Assembly (NCBI GenBank): GCA_009843735.1
Contig: VYCW01000057.1
Span: forward strand, 1-43,052
DNA length: 43,052 nucleotides
Source: Acidimicrobiaceae bacterium
Lineage (GTDB): Bacteria; Actinomycetota; Acidimicrobiia; Acidimicrobiales; Aldehydirespiratoraceae
Direction: 5' to 3'
Shown in pieces: positions 18,457-25,388 of the stretch. A program made the position numbers and the translations under genes. The notes under the pieces were generated by a model. The model saw nothing but the letters and a program-made list of their open reading frames with translations, searched no databases and was not told the DNA's origin. The first letter of the stretch is position 1, and each line of letters begins with the position of its first letter.

Positions 18457-19233
18457 CTACGACCGGAACTCGTGCTTGCGGATGCCGGTGGGGTCGATCA
18501 CGTTGCGGATGAGGTGGAGTTCCTCGTCGGTGGGCAGGCGGCTGGCGGGTACTTCGTGGGGCACGGCGAGCTCGAAGGGGGTGGCCGCCAGCACGTCGTC
18601 GACGCTGACACCGGGGTGGACGGACCGCAGGCGCATGGTGTGGTCGGGCGTCTCGAAGTCGTAGGCGGCCAGCTCGGTGACCACTCTGCGGATCTCGTGG
18701 AAGCGCCCGCTGGGCTCGGGCAGCGCGGCGACCCGGTCATAGCCCGGCCCCGACACCACGTCCACGCTCTCGGCAAACGTGCGGGCCTGGTTGGGGATCC
18801 AGTAGCTGGTGGTGTGGTTGATCACGTTGCCGGGCGCGCCCCGCAGCCCAAGCAGTTGTGCCTTGGGCTGCCGGTAGTCCCCGATGGCGGCGAAGTTCTG
18901 GTTGCCGTGGCGGTCGATCTGGCTGGCGCCCATCACCACATGACGGTGCCCCGACCACGCCTGGTCGAACACCGTGCGGAACGGCAGGTAGCCCTCCACC
19001 ACGATGCCCTCGTCGCCGGAGGGGTCCCCCACGGTCGTGCCCAGCGGCAGCGTGCCCACCACCGCGTAGGCGATGGTGTCGGTGAGCATCAGGTCGGGTT
19101 CGAAGCTGGCCCGGGCCAGCCTTCCCGCCGCCACCGGGAACGGTCCCATCGGATGGCACAGCAGTTCGCCGTCGCCGCGGAAGGCCTCGGCCAGCGCCAC
19201 CAGGCAGATCTCATCGATGGTGGCGTCGCTCAC
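18457..19233 (-). CDS. ipdB: IpdB-like CoA-transferase-family subunit
   Basis: Beta-type subunit (258 aa) of the heteromeric class I CoA-transferase fold. In mycobacteria IpdAB hydrolyses the last steroid ring of COCHEA-CoA during cholesterol C/D-ring degradation. Supporting stretches are PDLMLTDTIAYAVVGTLPLG, VVMGASQIDRHGNQNF and the IRRVVTELAAYDF region, matching the IpdB pattern as I remember it. The GTG start overlaps the ipdA stop (GTGA), as expected for subunits made together. Generic 3-oxoacid CoA-transferase is the alternative, but the paired IpdA homologue makes IpdB more likely. No ipdC or echA20 homologue lies beside it. Confidence 0.8.
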   Translation of the reverse strand: MSDATIDEICLVALAEAFRGDGELLCHPMGPFPVAAGRLARASFEPDLMLTDTIAYAVVGTLPLGTTVGDPSGDEGIVVEGYLPFRTVFDQAWSGHRHVVMGASQIDRHGNQNFAAIGDYRQPKAQLLGLRGAPGNVINHTTSYWIPNQARTFAESVDVVSGPGYDRVAALPEPSGRFHEIRRVVTELAAYDFETPDHTMRLRSVHPGVSVDDVLAATPFELAVPHEVPASRLPTDEELHLIRNVIDPTGIRKHEFRS

Positions 19234-20102
19234 GTCGCCTCTCCCCCGTCGGCTCGCCCGGCCAGGCGAGCCCGGTACTCGTCGTGTGAGGGCAGGTCTA
19301 GCCAGTCGGCCTGGAACCGGGCCCAGGCCTCAGGGTCCCGGGCCGTGGCCGCGTACTCCCGCTGGAACGCCTCGTCACGGCCGTAGTCGGGCAGGCACTC
19401 GGTGAAATGGGCGCCACCAGACGCCTCCACCACGCCGTCGGTGTGCAGGCGCGGGATCTTCAGAGTGTGGACCGATCCCTCGCGCAGCAGATCCTCGGTG
19501 GCCACGAGTCGCTCGCACGACATGAACGTGCGCTTGGCCGCCATGGCGAACAGGTCGTCGAAGTAGAGGTCGGGACCGAGGAACTGCCCGTTGCCGGCGG
19601 CGTCGGCCCGGTTCATGTGCACCAGCGACACGTCGATCTCGAAGGCGGGAACGGCCACCAGCTCGGTGCCGTCGTCGTAGGGGCTCGTCACCGTCTTGAG
19701 GTCGGGGTTGTACGTGAGCATGTCGGAGCCCAGCCCGGCTCGGGTCGGGTAGAACGGCACCCGGTGGGTAGCGGCCAGGAGCCCCAGGTAGAAGGCGCCC
19801 TCGTCGAACTCCCGGGCCTCCACCGAGCCGGTCTGGCGAGCAATCCGGAAGTGGGGCTCGAGCGGGATGGAGTCGAGCGACACGAACCCGTAGGTGAGCC
19901 GGCGGACCCGGCCCGCAGCGCACAGCAGACCCACGTCGGGCCCGCCGTAGCTAACCACGTGAAGATCCTTCAGCCCGCTGCGCAGGATGGCCCGCACCAG
20001 CGACATCGGCTTGCGGCGCGACCCCCAGCCGCCGATGCCGATGGTCATGCCATCGCTGAGCTCGGCGACGACATCGTCCTCGGTCATCCGCTTGTCGGGC
20101 AC
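19230..20102 (-). CDS. ipdA: IpdA-like CoA-transferase-family subunit
   Basis: Alpha-type subunit (290 aa). The N-terminus MPDKR, GMTIGIGGWGSRRKPMSLVR, VVSYGGPDVGLLCAAGRVRR, YGFVSLDS and VEASGGAHFTECLPDYGRDE closely follow mycobacterial IpdA (Rv3551) as I recall it. The EAREFDEG stretch (95-102) includes the conserved acidic residues of the active site region. Product: half of a ring-opening hydrolase in steroid C/D-ring catabolism, acting on a CoA thioester in the cytoplasm. The GTG at 20102 is favoured because it reproduces the family N-terminus and has TACCGT exactly at -12 to -7, a leaderless arrangement. It is divergent from an SDR across a repeat-rich 216-base gap. Confidence 0.85.
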   Translation of the reverse strand: MPDKRMTEDDVVAELSDGMTIGIGGWGSRRKPMSLVRAILRSGLKDLHVVSYGGPDVGLLCAAGRVRRLTYGFVSLDSIPLEPHFRIARQTGSVEAREFDEGAFYLGLLAATHRVPFYPTRAGLGSDMLTYNPDLKTVTSPYDDGTELVAVPAFEIDVSLVHMNRADAAGNGQFLGPDLYFDDLFAMAAKRTFMSCERLVATEDLLREGSVHTLKIPRLHTDGVVEASGGAHFTECLPDYGRDEAFQREYAATARDPEAWARFQADWLDLPSHDEYRARLAGRADGGEAT

Positions 20103-20108
20103 CGCCCG

Positions 20109-20114
20109 ACGGTA
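20109..20114 (-). promoter_or_regulatory. -10-like element of ipdAB (leaderless)
   Basis: TACCGT on the minus strand, ending 6 bases before the ipdA GTG, which would put transcription start at or next to the start codon. No -35 consensus seen. Confidence 0.4.
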
Positions 20115-20141
20115 GAGCGCCGGCCGTGCCGCTGCTACTCC

Positions 20142-20279
20142 CGCCGCCGCGGAACTGGCAGCAGAATGCGCGCATACCGTTCAAAACGCTGCCAATTCGA
20201 CACGCAGCCACCGCCCCGCCGAGAACTAGCAGCAGAATGCGCGCATACCGTGCAAAACGCTGCCAATTCCGCGGCGGCG
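20142..20279. repeat. Paired 47-base palindromic repeats between flanking inverted arms
   Basis: Two direct copies, 20152-20198 and 20223-20269 (period 71), differ at 2 of 47 positions. Each is a hairpin: GAACTGGCAGC (or GAACTAGCAGC) at one end and GCTGCCAATTC at the other, around a core with the palindrome TGCGCGCA. The whole block is closed by 21-base inverted arms, 20142-20162 and 20259-20279, that match at 20 of 21 positions. It fills most of the 216-base gap between ipdA and the divergent SDR (20103-20318). Either a REP/REPIN-like intergenic element or a duplicated operator; the composite symmetry favours the former. Confidence 0.85.
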
Positions 20280-20318
20280 ATAGCTTCGAGGCAAGCCTGC
20301 CTATCCCCGGGGTGCCGC

Positions 20319-21125
20319 GTGCCCGACAACCCGCTCGACATGACCGGCCGGACCGTGATCGTGACCGGGGCCACCATGGGCCTCGGCCGGGTGATCGCCA
20401 CAAAGTTCCTCGAGCAGGGCGCCGACGTGGTCGTGTGCGCCCGCCGCGAGCCCGAGGAGCCGGTGACCGCAGGCGGCCGGGAGGCGGCCTTCGTGGCCGC
20501 CGATGTTCGCGATCCCGATCAGGTCGCCGCAGTAGTGGAGTACGCCGTGGGCCGCACCGGCCGGATCGACGTGCTGGTCAACAACGCCGGGGGAGCTCCG
20601 CCCGCGGAGACGGCCACGGTCTCTCCCCGGTTCAACGAAAAGATCGTCGCGCTCAACCTGCTGGCCCCGCTGACCTTCGCGCAGGCAGTCCACCCGGTGA
20701 TGAGCGCCCAGCAGGACGGCGGGGTGATCATCAACATCTCCTCGGTGTCGAGCATCCGCCCCTCCCCGGCCAGCGCGGCATACGGAGCGGCCAAGGCCGG
20801 ATTGGACAGCCTGACCCGGACTCTCGCTCACGAGTGGGGCCCTGCCATCCGGGTACTGAGCGTGATGGTCGGGCTGCTGCGCACCGAGCAGGCCCACCTC
20901 TACTACGGCGACGAGGCCGGGATCGAGGCCGTCGGCCAGACTCTCGCCCTCGGCCGGATGGGAAGTCCCGAAGAGATCGCTGACGTCGTGCTGTTCTGCG
21001 CCTCGCCGCTCGCCTCCTACATGTCGGGGGCGTCGGTTCCGGTGCACGGCGGCGGCGAGGTGCCCTCGTACCTCCTCGCCACCACCGGCGAAGTGGCTCA
21101 GCACCGGCCGGGCTCCGAGCCGTGA
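20319..21125 (+). CDS. SDR of the Rv3549c type, next to ipdAB
   Basis: Short-chain dehydrogenase of 268 aa: TGATMGLG (16-23), NNAGG (88-92), serines at 141-142, Y155-x3-K159 (YGAAK). The stretch TVSPRFNEKIVALNLLAPL and the C-terminal MSGASVPVHGGGE recall the mycobacterial SDR Rv3549c, which sits in the same steroid-degradation neighbourhood as ipdAB. The GTG at 20319 was chosen (an ATG at 20340 is the alternative); neither has a strong ribosome site. It is divergent from ipdA and overlaps the following small membrane-protein gene by GTGA. Likely acts on a hydroxy/keto-acyl-CoA of ring C/D breakdown; inferred. Confidence 0.82.
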   Translation: MPDNPLDMTGRTVIVTGATMGLGRVIATKFLEQGADVVVCARREPEEPVTAGGREAAFVAADVRDPDQVAAVVEYAVGRTGRIDVLVNNAGGAPPAETATVSPRFNEKIVALNLLAPLTFAQAVHPVMSAQQDGGVIINISSVSSIRPSPASAAYGAAKAGLDSLTRTLAHEWGPAIRVLSVMVGLLRTEQAHLYYGDEAGIEAVGQTLALGRMGSPEEIADVVLFCASPLASYMSGASVPVHGGGEVPSYLLATTGEVAQHRPGSEP

Positions 21126-21472
21126 CAACGACGCGCCGCTGGTGGACCGGCCGTGCCATCGTTCTGTCCTTGCTCGCGGCTTCAGTGCTCGTCTCCGCCC
21201 ATTCCAGCGCTTGGGCCCATGAGGGCGAGGATGAACCACTCCCGACCGACTCCGGGGAGGACCTGAGACCGGTCTACGAGATCCCTCCGGGCGCCGACCG
21301 GATAATCGGATCCCCCGACCCCGGACCGGACCCCCAGCACTCCGGCGACCGGGGCGGGAGCCTTCAGTTCGTCACCCTGGGAGTGGTGGCAGTTGCAGTC
21401 ACCTTCATCATGTGGCGAATCGCCCGAGCGGCGCGTGCCGCCCGTGTCCGACTCTCCGAAGGCAGCCCCTGA
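21122..21472 (+). CDS. Small secreted or membrane-anchored protein, unknown
   Basis: 116 aa. A Sec signal peptide (RRWWTGR, then hydrophobic 12-28, cleavage plausible after AWA at 32) leads to a short acidic, Pro-rich outer segment (about 33-80), one transmembrane helix (about 82-99) and a basic tail with ARAARAARVR. The exposed part begins HEGEDE, which might bind a metal, but no known domain is recognised. Its GTG overlaps the SDR stop (GTGA), so its synthesis is coupled to that enzyme. Confidence 0.6.
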   Translation: MTTTRRWWTGRAIVLSLLAASVLVSAHSSAWAHEGEDEPLPTDSGEDLRPVYEIPPGADRIIGSPDPGPDPQHSGDRGGSLQFVTLGVVAVAVTFIMWRIARAARAARVRLSEGSP

Positions 21473-21510
21473 GTTGTGAGCGGGTCGCTCCGACTCGCAA
21501 CAATGGACGC

Positions 21511-21939
21511 ATGACGAGCATCAACCGATGGTGCGGGTACGTGCACCTGCTGCTGGGCCTTGCGGTCGCGGCCCAGTTCGTGCTGTCCCCCACCTACGAC
21601 ATAGACGCGAGCGGCGATGTCTGGGATGTGCTGACCATCCCCATGGCTGTGGGCGCGGCCTCCGCAGTGGTCTTCAGCCTGATCCGGGTCCAGCAGTCGC
21701 GGCAGTCCGAGGAGGGGGCCGATCTCAGATCGGTGTGCATGCTGATCGCCTCGGCGGCCCTGTTCCTGCTCTATTACCGGCTCTGGCTGGCCTGGTGGGT
21801 GTTCGACGCGGCCGAGACTCCCCCGCCGGATCTGCGGCAGGTGATGTGGTACTTCATCGACGTGCTGTTCGTGCTGGTCAATGTCGCTGTCGGCCGACAC
21901 TTGCTGCGCGCAGCCGGCGGGCAGGAGGGACGCGGCTGA
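21511..21939 (+). CDS. Four-helix integral membrane protein, unknown
   Basis: 142 aa with four predicted membrane helices (about 8-25, 40-60, 73-95, 112-133) and a Trp/Tyr-rich third helix (YYRLWLAWWVF). The cytoplasmic loop after helix 2 is charged (RVQQSRQSEEGADLR). No catalytic motif or family is recognised. It starts 38 bases after the preceding gene; AACAAT lies at -12 to -7, a weak leaderless-type match. Codon use is like the neighbours, so it is probably a real gene. Confidence 0.6.
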   Translation: MTSINRWCGYVHLLLGLAVAAQFVLSPTYDIDASGDVWDVLTIPMAVGAASAVVFSLIRVQQSRQSEEGADLRSVCMLIASAALFLLYYRLWLAWWVFDAAETPPPDLRQVMWYFIDVLFVLVNVAVGRHLLRAAGGQEGRG

Positions 21940-21979
21940 GTCCCCAGGACCGGGTAGTTCAAGCCTGCGTCCCAAAACC

Positions 21980-22066
21980 TGATAATTCTGATCGGATTTG
22001 TGTTGTATCGCGCCCGAGAGTGCGCTACCCTCTCGAATCCCGACTTTTCTTATCGGAATTATCATA
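21980..22066 (+). promoter_or_regulatory. AT-rich inverted-repeat operator and leaderless promoter of the siroheme/sulfite reductase operon
   Basis: TGATAATTCTGATCGGA (21980-21996) and, in the opposite orientation, TCTTATCGGAATTATCA (22048-22064) are near mirror copies of one motif, about 50 bases apart and strikingly AT-rich for this DNA. TATCAT (22060-22065) lies exactly at -12 to -7 of the ATG at 22072, so the second copy overlaps a leaderless -10. A second possible promoter is TTGTAT (22003-22008) with TACCCT (22026-22031), spacing 17. The motif reminds me of Rrf2/CymR-type cysteine-sulfur regulator sites; that is a guess. Confidence 0.5.
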
Positions 22067-22071
22067 TTCAG

Positions 22072-22737
22072 ATGCCCAGCGCCCCGACCCCATACCCCGT
22101 GAACCTCCTCCTCGCCGGACAGCCCGTCCTGGTTGTCGGCGGCGGTCCGGTCGCGACCCGCAAGGTGGAGGCGCTGCTCCGCGCCGGCGCCCGGGTGACT
22201 GTGGTAGCCCCGGCCGCCGCCAAGGCCATCGCCGACCAGCCCAACATGACCTGGCTCCGACGGAGCTACCAGTCACCGGAGGCGGGCTCCTACCGGCTGG
22301 TCGTCACAGCGACGAACGACCCGGCGGTGAACGCCCAGGTGGCCCAGGACTGCGAAGTCGCCAACGTTCTTGTCAACTCCGCTGATGACCCGGCCAACTG
22401 CACCTTCACTCTGCCGTCGGTCGCCCGGCGCGAGCACTTGCAGGTGACCGTCTCCACCGATGGCCGCAGCCCCGCGCTGGCCCGCTGGCTCCGCCGCCGT
22501 ATCGAGCGGGAGATCGACTCCGGCTACACCACGCTGCTGGAGCTGCTGGCCGAGACCAGGGCTGAGGCCAAGGCCGCCTTCGGTACGTCGGAAGTACAGG
22601 GCTGGGAGGCCGCTCTCGACGGCGGCCTGCTCGAACTGGTGAGGGTCGGGCGCGTCGACGAGGCCCGCTCCCTGCTGCGCGGCCACCTCGGACTCCATGC
22701 CCCCGAGAACGCACCCACCGAGGCGCTGGCATCGTGA
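22072..22737 (+). CDS. Precorrin-2 dehydrogenase (siroheme synthase, CysG N-terminal type)
   Basis: 221 aa. It oxidises precorrin-2 to sirohydrochlorin with NAD+ and, in bifunctional relatives, inserts iron to give siroheme. The NAD-binding VLVVGGGPVATRKVEALL (19-36) leads a Rossmann domain; VVTATNDPAVN and NSADDPANCTFTLPSV are the conserved central stretches; the helical C-domain contains SPALARWLRRRIE. ATG at 22072 is placed by the family start and the -10 at 22060. It overlaps the methyltransferase gene by GTGA. No separate ferrochelatase is nearby, so iron insertion may be done by this protein. Confidence 0.9.
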   Translation: MPSAPTPYPVNLLLAGQPVLVVGGGPVATRKVEALLRAGARVTVVAPAAAKAIADQPNMTWLRRSYQSPEAGSYRLVVTATNDPAVNAQVAQDCEVANVLVNSADDPANCTFTLPSVARREHLQVTVSTDGRSPALARWLRRRIEREIDSGYTTLLELLAETRAEAKAAFGTSEVQGWEAALDGGLLELVRVGRVDEARSLLRGHLGLHAPENAPTEALAS

Positions 22738-23486
22738 CCGTCCACCTCGTGGGCGCGGGCCCCGGTGACCCTGAGCTGCTGACGGTCCGGGCCGTCGGCC
22801 TGCTGCGCCAGGCCGACGCGGTGGTCTACGACCGGCTCGTCGACCCGGCTGTGCTCGATCTCGCACCGCCGTGGGCCGAGCTCATCTGCGTGGGCAAGAC
22901 ACCCGGCGCTCCGAGCCCGTCCCAGGACGACATCAACGCCATCCTCGTGGACCGGGGCCGCCGTTTCGGCTGCGTCGTGCGGTTGAAGGGCGGCGACCCG
23001 TTCGTGTTCGGCCGCGGCGGCGAGGAGGCCGCCGCCCTGCGGGCCGCCGGACTCGACGTCGAGATTGTCCCCGGAGTGACCTCCGCGGTGGCCGCGCCGG
23101 CTGCGGCCGGCATCCCCGTCACCCTGCGAGGCGTCTCCAGCGGCTTCACCGTGGTCACCGCCCACCAGGATCCGGCCTCGGGCCGGTGGCTCGACTGGGA
23201 CGCGCTGGCCCAGGGCGGCACCACGCTGGTGATCCTGATGGGCGCGGCTCGGGCCGAGCAGATCGCCGACCGGCTCCGGGCCGGCGGCATGGCCGACGAC
23301 ACCCCGGTGGCAGTCATCAGCGCGGCCACCACCAGTGAACAGCGCATCGACCGGACCGACCTGTCCGGTCTGCGCCGCCTCCGGGTGTCCAGCCCGGCCA
23401 CCATCGTCGTCGGCGCGGTCGCGGCCGAAGACGTGCTGGCCGCCTCAGAACTCAACGCTCTAGCGACCCAAGGAACTGTGCCATGA
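22734..23486 (+). CDS. cobA: Uroporphyrinogen-III C-methyltransferase (SUMT)
   Basis: 250 aa. It transfers two methyl groups from S-adenosylmethionine to uroporphyrinogen III, giving precorrin-2, the substrate of the upstream enzyme. The SAM-binding VHLVGAGPGDPELLT (3-17), VVYDRLVDPAVLDL, VRLKGGDPFVFGRGGEE (82-98) and VTSAVAAPAAAGIPVTLRG are hallmark sequences. The GTG and the downstream stop form GTGA and ATGA overlaps with both neighbours, so three proteins are made from one coupled message: siroheme supply plus the siroheme enzyme. Given that context, the product is destined for siroheme, not cobalamin. Confidence 0.93.
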   Translation: MTVHLVGAGPGDPELLTVRAVGLLRQADAVVYDRLVDPAVLDLAPPWAELICVGKTPGAPSPSQDDINAILVDRGRRFGCVVRLKGGDPFVFGRGGEEAAALRAAGLDVEIVPGVTSAVAAPAAAGIPVTLRGVSSGFTVVTAHQDPASGRWLDWDALAQGGTTLVILMGAARAEQIADRLRAGGMADDTPVAVISAATTSEQRIDRTDLSGLRRLRVSSPATIVVGAVAAEDVLAASELNALATQGTVP

Positions 23487-25312
23487 CCCTTCTGGAGCCG
23501 CGCACCGCCGCCCCGACGCGGGCCGAGCCGCCCGCGCCACCCACCGGCCGGGGCCCGGTCGACCCCGAGATACGCGCCGACGTCGACAAGTACCGGCAGC
23601 AGTACGCCCGGTTCCTGAGCGGCGAGCTGAGCGATGAGGTGTTCCGGGTGTACCGGCTCACCAACGGCATCTACGGGCAGCGGCAGGGCGGCACCAACCA
23701 GATGGTTCGGGTCAAGGTGCCCTACGGCTCCATCCAGCCCGACCAGCTCGAGATGCTGGGCTGGCTGGTCGACGCTTACAGCCGCGGCTGGGGCCACATC
23801 ACCACCCGCCAGAACATCCAGTTCCACTACGTGCAACTCGATCAGATCCCCGACGTCCTCGAGCATCTGGCGTCGGTGGGCCTCACCACCCGCGAGGCCT
23901 GCGGCGACACGGTCCGCAACGTCCAGGGCTGCCACCTGGCCGGCGCCTGCCCCCACGAGGTGCTCAACATCACGCCTTGGGCCGAGGCCACCTACCGGCA
24001 CTTCGTGCGCAACCCGATCAGCCAGCGGCTGCCCCGCAAGTTCAAGATCAACTTCTCGGGCTGCGAGTCCGACTGCGGTCAGGCCATGTTCAACGACGTC
24101 GGCGTGATCGGCGTGGTCCGCCGGACCGACGCCGGCGAGGTCGAGAGCGGCTTCAAGGTGTTCATTGCGGGCGGTCTCGGCACGACGCCGCATCCGGCTC
24201 TGGCGCTGGAGGACTTCACCCCCCGCGAGGAGTTGCTGCCCACCATCGAGGCCTGCCTGCGGGTGTTCGACCAGGCCGGCAACCGAGACAACAAGCTGCG
24301 GGCCCGCATGAAGTGGCTGGTCGACACCCTCGGCTTCGAGGAGGTCCAGCGGCGGGTGCTGACCCAGCGCAAGTTCCTGGTGGCCTCCACGTCCTGGCCC
24401 GGCGGAATCCCCGCCGAGGTGCTGGCCGGCGGCGACGACCCGGCCGGCGCCGGCGATCCCGCGGAAATCACCGCCATCGGCCACGGCACCCCGGTGACCC
24501 TGGGAACCGGCAGCCCCTACGAGCGCTGGGAGCGGGCCAACGTGGTGCGGGGTGTGCGGGACGGCACCGTCTCGGTGTACGCCCAGGCCCATCTCGGTGA
24601 CATCACCGGCGATCAGTTCCGTGCGCTGGCCGCGCTGCAGCGGGACCTCGGCACCGACGTGCGCCTCACCAACCGCCAGAACGTTGTGTTCAGGGGCATA
24701 CACGTCGAGGACCTGCCGCTGGTCTTCGACCGGCTGAACAGCATGGACATGGCCCAGCCCGGCGCCGAGCTGTCCCGCGACGTGGTGGCCTGCCCGGGAT
24801 CGGACACCTGCAATCTGGCCGTCACCCAGAGCCGAGGTCTGGGCCACGCCATCGGCGAGCGCCTCGAGTCCGAGGGCCTGGCCGAGGTGGGCGGTATCCG
24901 CATCAACATCTCGGGATGCCCCAACTCCTGCGGCCAGCACCACGCGTCGGACATCGGGTTCTTCGGCGCGGAGCGGCGGGCCCACGGCCGCAGCGCGCCC
25001 GGCTACCAGATGCTGCTCGGCGGCCACATCGGCTCACAGCAGATGCACTTCGGCGAGAAGGCCCTGCGCCTGCCCGCCCGCAACGCCCCCGAGGCCACCG
25101 CCCGGGTGATCCGGCGCTTCACCGAGGAGCGGCAGGCCGGTGAGGACTTCCGGGACTGGATGCAGCGGGTCGGCGGCGCCCGGGCCGTGGCCGAGGCCCT
25201 CAAGGACCTCGACCAGTTCCCCGCCTTCGACGACGACCCGTCCTTCTACGTCGACTTCGACGAGACCGGCCCCTACACGGTGGAGACCGGCGCCTCGGAG
25301 TGCGCCACATAG
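23483..25312 (+). CDS. Siroheme-[4Fe-4S] sulfite/nitrite reductase
   Basis: 609 aa ferredoxin-type assimilatory reductase for a six-electron reduction of sulfite to sulfide (or nitrite to ammonia). Two pseudo-repeats are visible, each with a ferrodoxin-like half and a siroheme half. The expected cluster ligands are in the C-half: C437-x5-C443 and C479-x3-C483 (ACPGSDTC, SGCPNSCGQ). Unusually, the N-half has the same set: C150-x5-C156 and C194-x3-C198 (GCHLAGAC, SGCESDCGQ). TTRQNIQFH (108-115) and TNRQNVVF (396-403) are substrate-side motifs. Sulfite versus nitrite cannot be told from sequence; no nitrate or sulfate gene is adjacent. The ATG overlaps cobA by ATGA. Confidence 0.88.
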   Translation: MTLLEPRTAAPTRAEPPAPPTGRGPVDPEIRADVDKYRQQYARFLSGELSDEVFRVYRLTNGIYGQRQGGTNQMVRVKVPYGSIQPDQLEMLGWLVDAYSRGWGHITTRQNIQFHYVQLDQIPDVLEHLASVGLTTREACGDTVRNVQGCHLAGACPHEVLNITPWAEATYRHFVRNPISQRLPRKFKINFSGCESDCGQAMFNDVGVIGVVRRTDAGEVESGFKVFIAGGLGTTPHPALALEDFTPREELLPTIEACLRVFDQAGNRDNKLRARMKWLVDTLGFEEVQRRVLTQRKFLVASTSWPGGIPAEVLAGGDDPAGAGDPAEITAIGHGTPVTLGTGSPYERWERANVVRGVRDGTVSVYAQAHLGDITGDQFRALAALQRDLGTDVRLTNRQNVVFRGIHVEDLPLVFDRLNSMDMAQPGAELSRDVVACPGSDTCNLAVTQSRGLGHAIGERLESEGLAEVGGIRINISGCPNSCGQHHASDIGFFGAERRAHGRSAPGYQMLLGGHIGSQQMHFGEKALRLPARNAPEATARVIRRFTEERQAGEDFRDWMQRVGGARAVAEALKDLDQFPAFDDDPSFYVDFDETGPYTVETGASECAT

Positions 25313-25327
25313 ACCGCCCGCCGAGAG

Positions 25328-25374
25328 ATCTCGGGTTACTTGTGTGCACACAGCACACACTTTCAACCCGAGAT
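25328..25374. terminator. Nested palindrome between convergent genes
   Basis: ATCTCGGGTT (25328-25337) pairs perfectly with AACCCGAGAT (25365-25374). Inside it GTGTGC (25342-25347) pairs with GCACAC (25353-25358) around ACACA. It occupies the 76-base gap between the reductase stop and the convergent ABC ATPase stop, where a two-way terminator is expected, but no T-run follows on either strand. It may instead be a small palindromic repeat of unknown kind. Confidence 0.45.
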
Positions 25375-25388
25375 TCAGATGGGAGCGG

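Noticed and set aside
20103-20318. KstR or KstR2 operator between ipdA and the SDR
   Set aside because: I looked for AnCAAGnnCTTGnT and TnnAACnnGTTnnA; the nearest is GCAAGCCTGC, which is not symmetric.
22021-22045. tRNA T-arm-like CTCTCGAATCCCGA
   Set aside because: No acceptor stem, anticodon arm or CCA partner around it; it is part of the siroheme promoter region.
22826-25027. Long minus-strand open frame opposite cobA and the sulfite reductase
   Set aside because: His/Val/Gly-rich antisense translation with no domain; the plus-strand genes have full motif sets and coupled overlaps.
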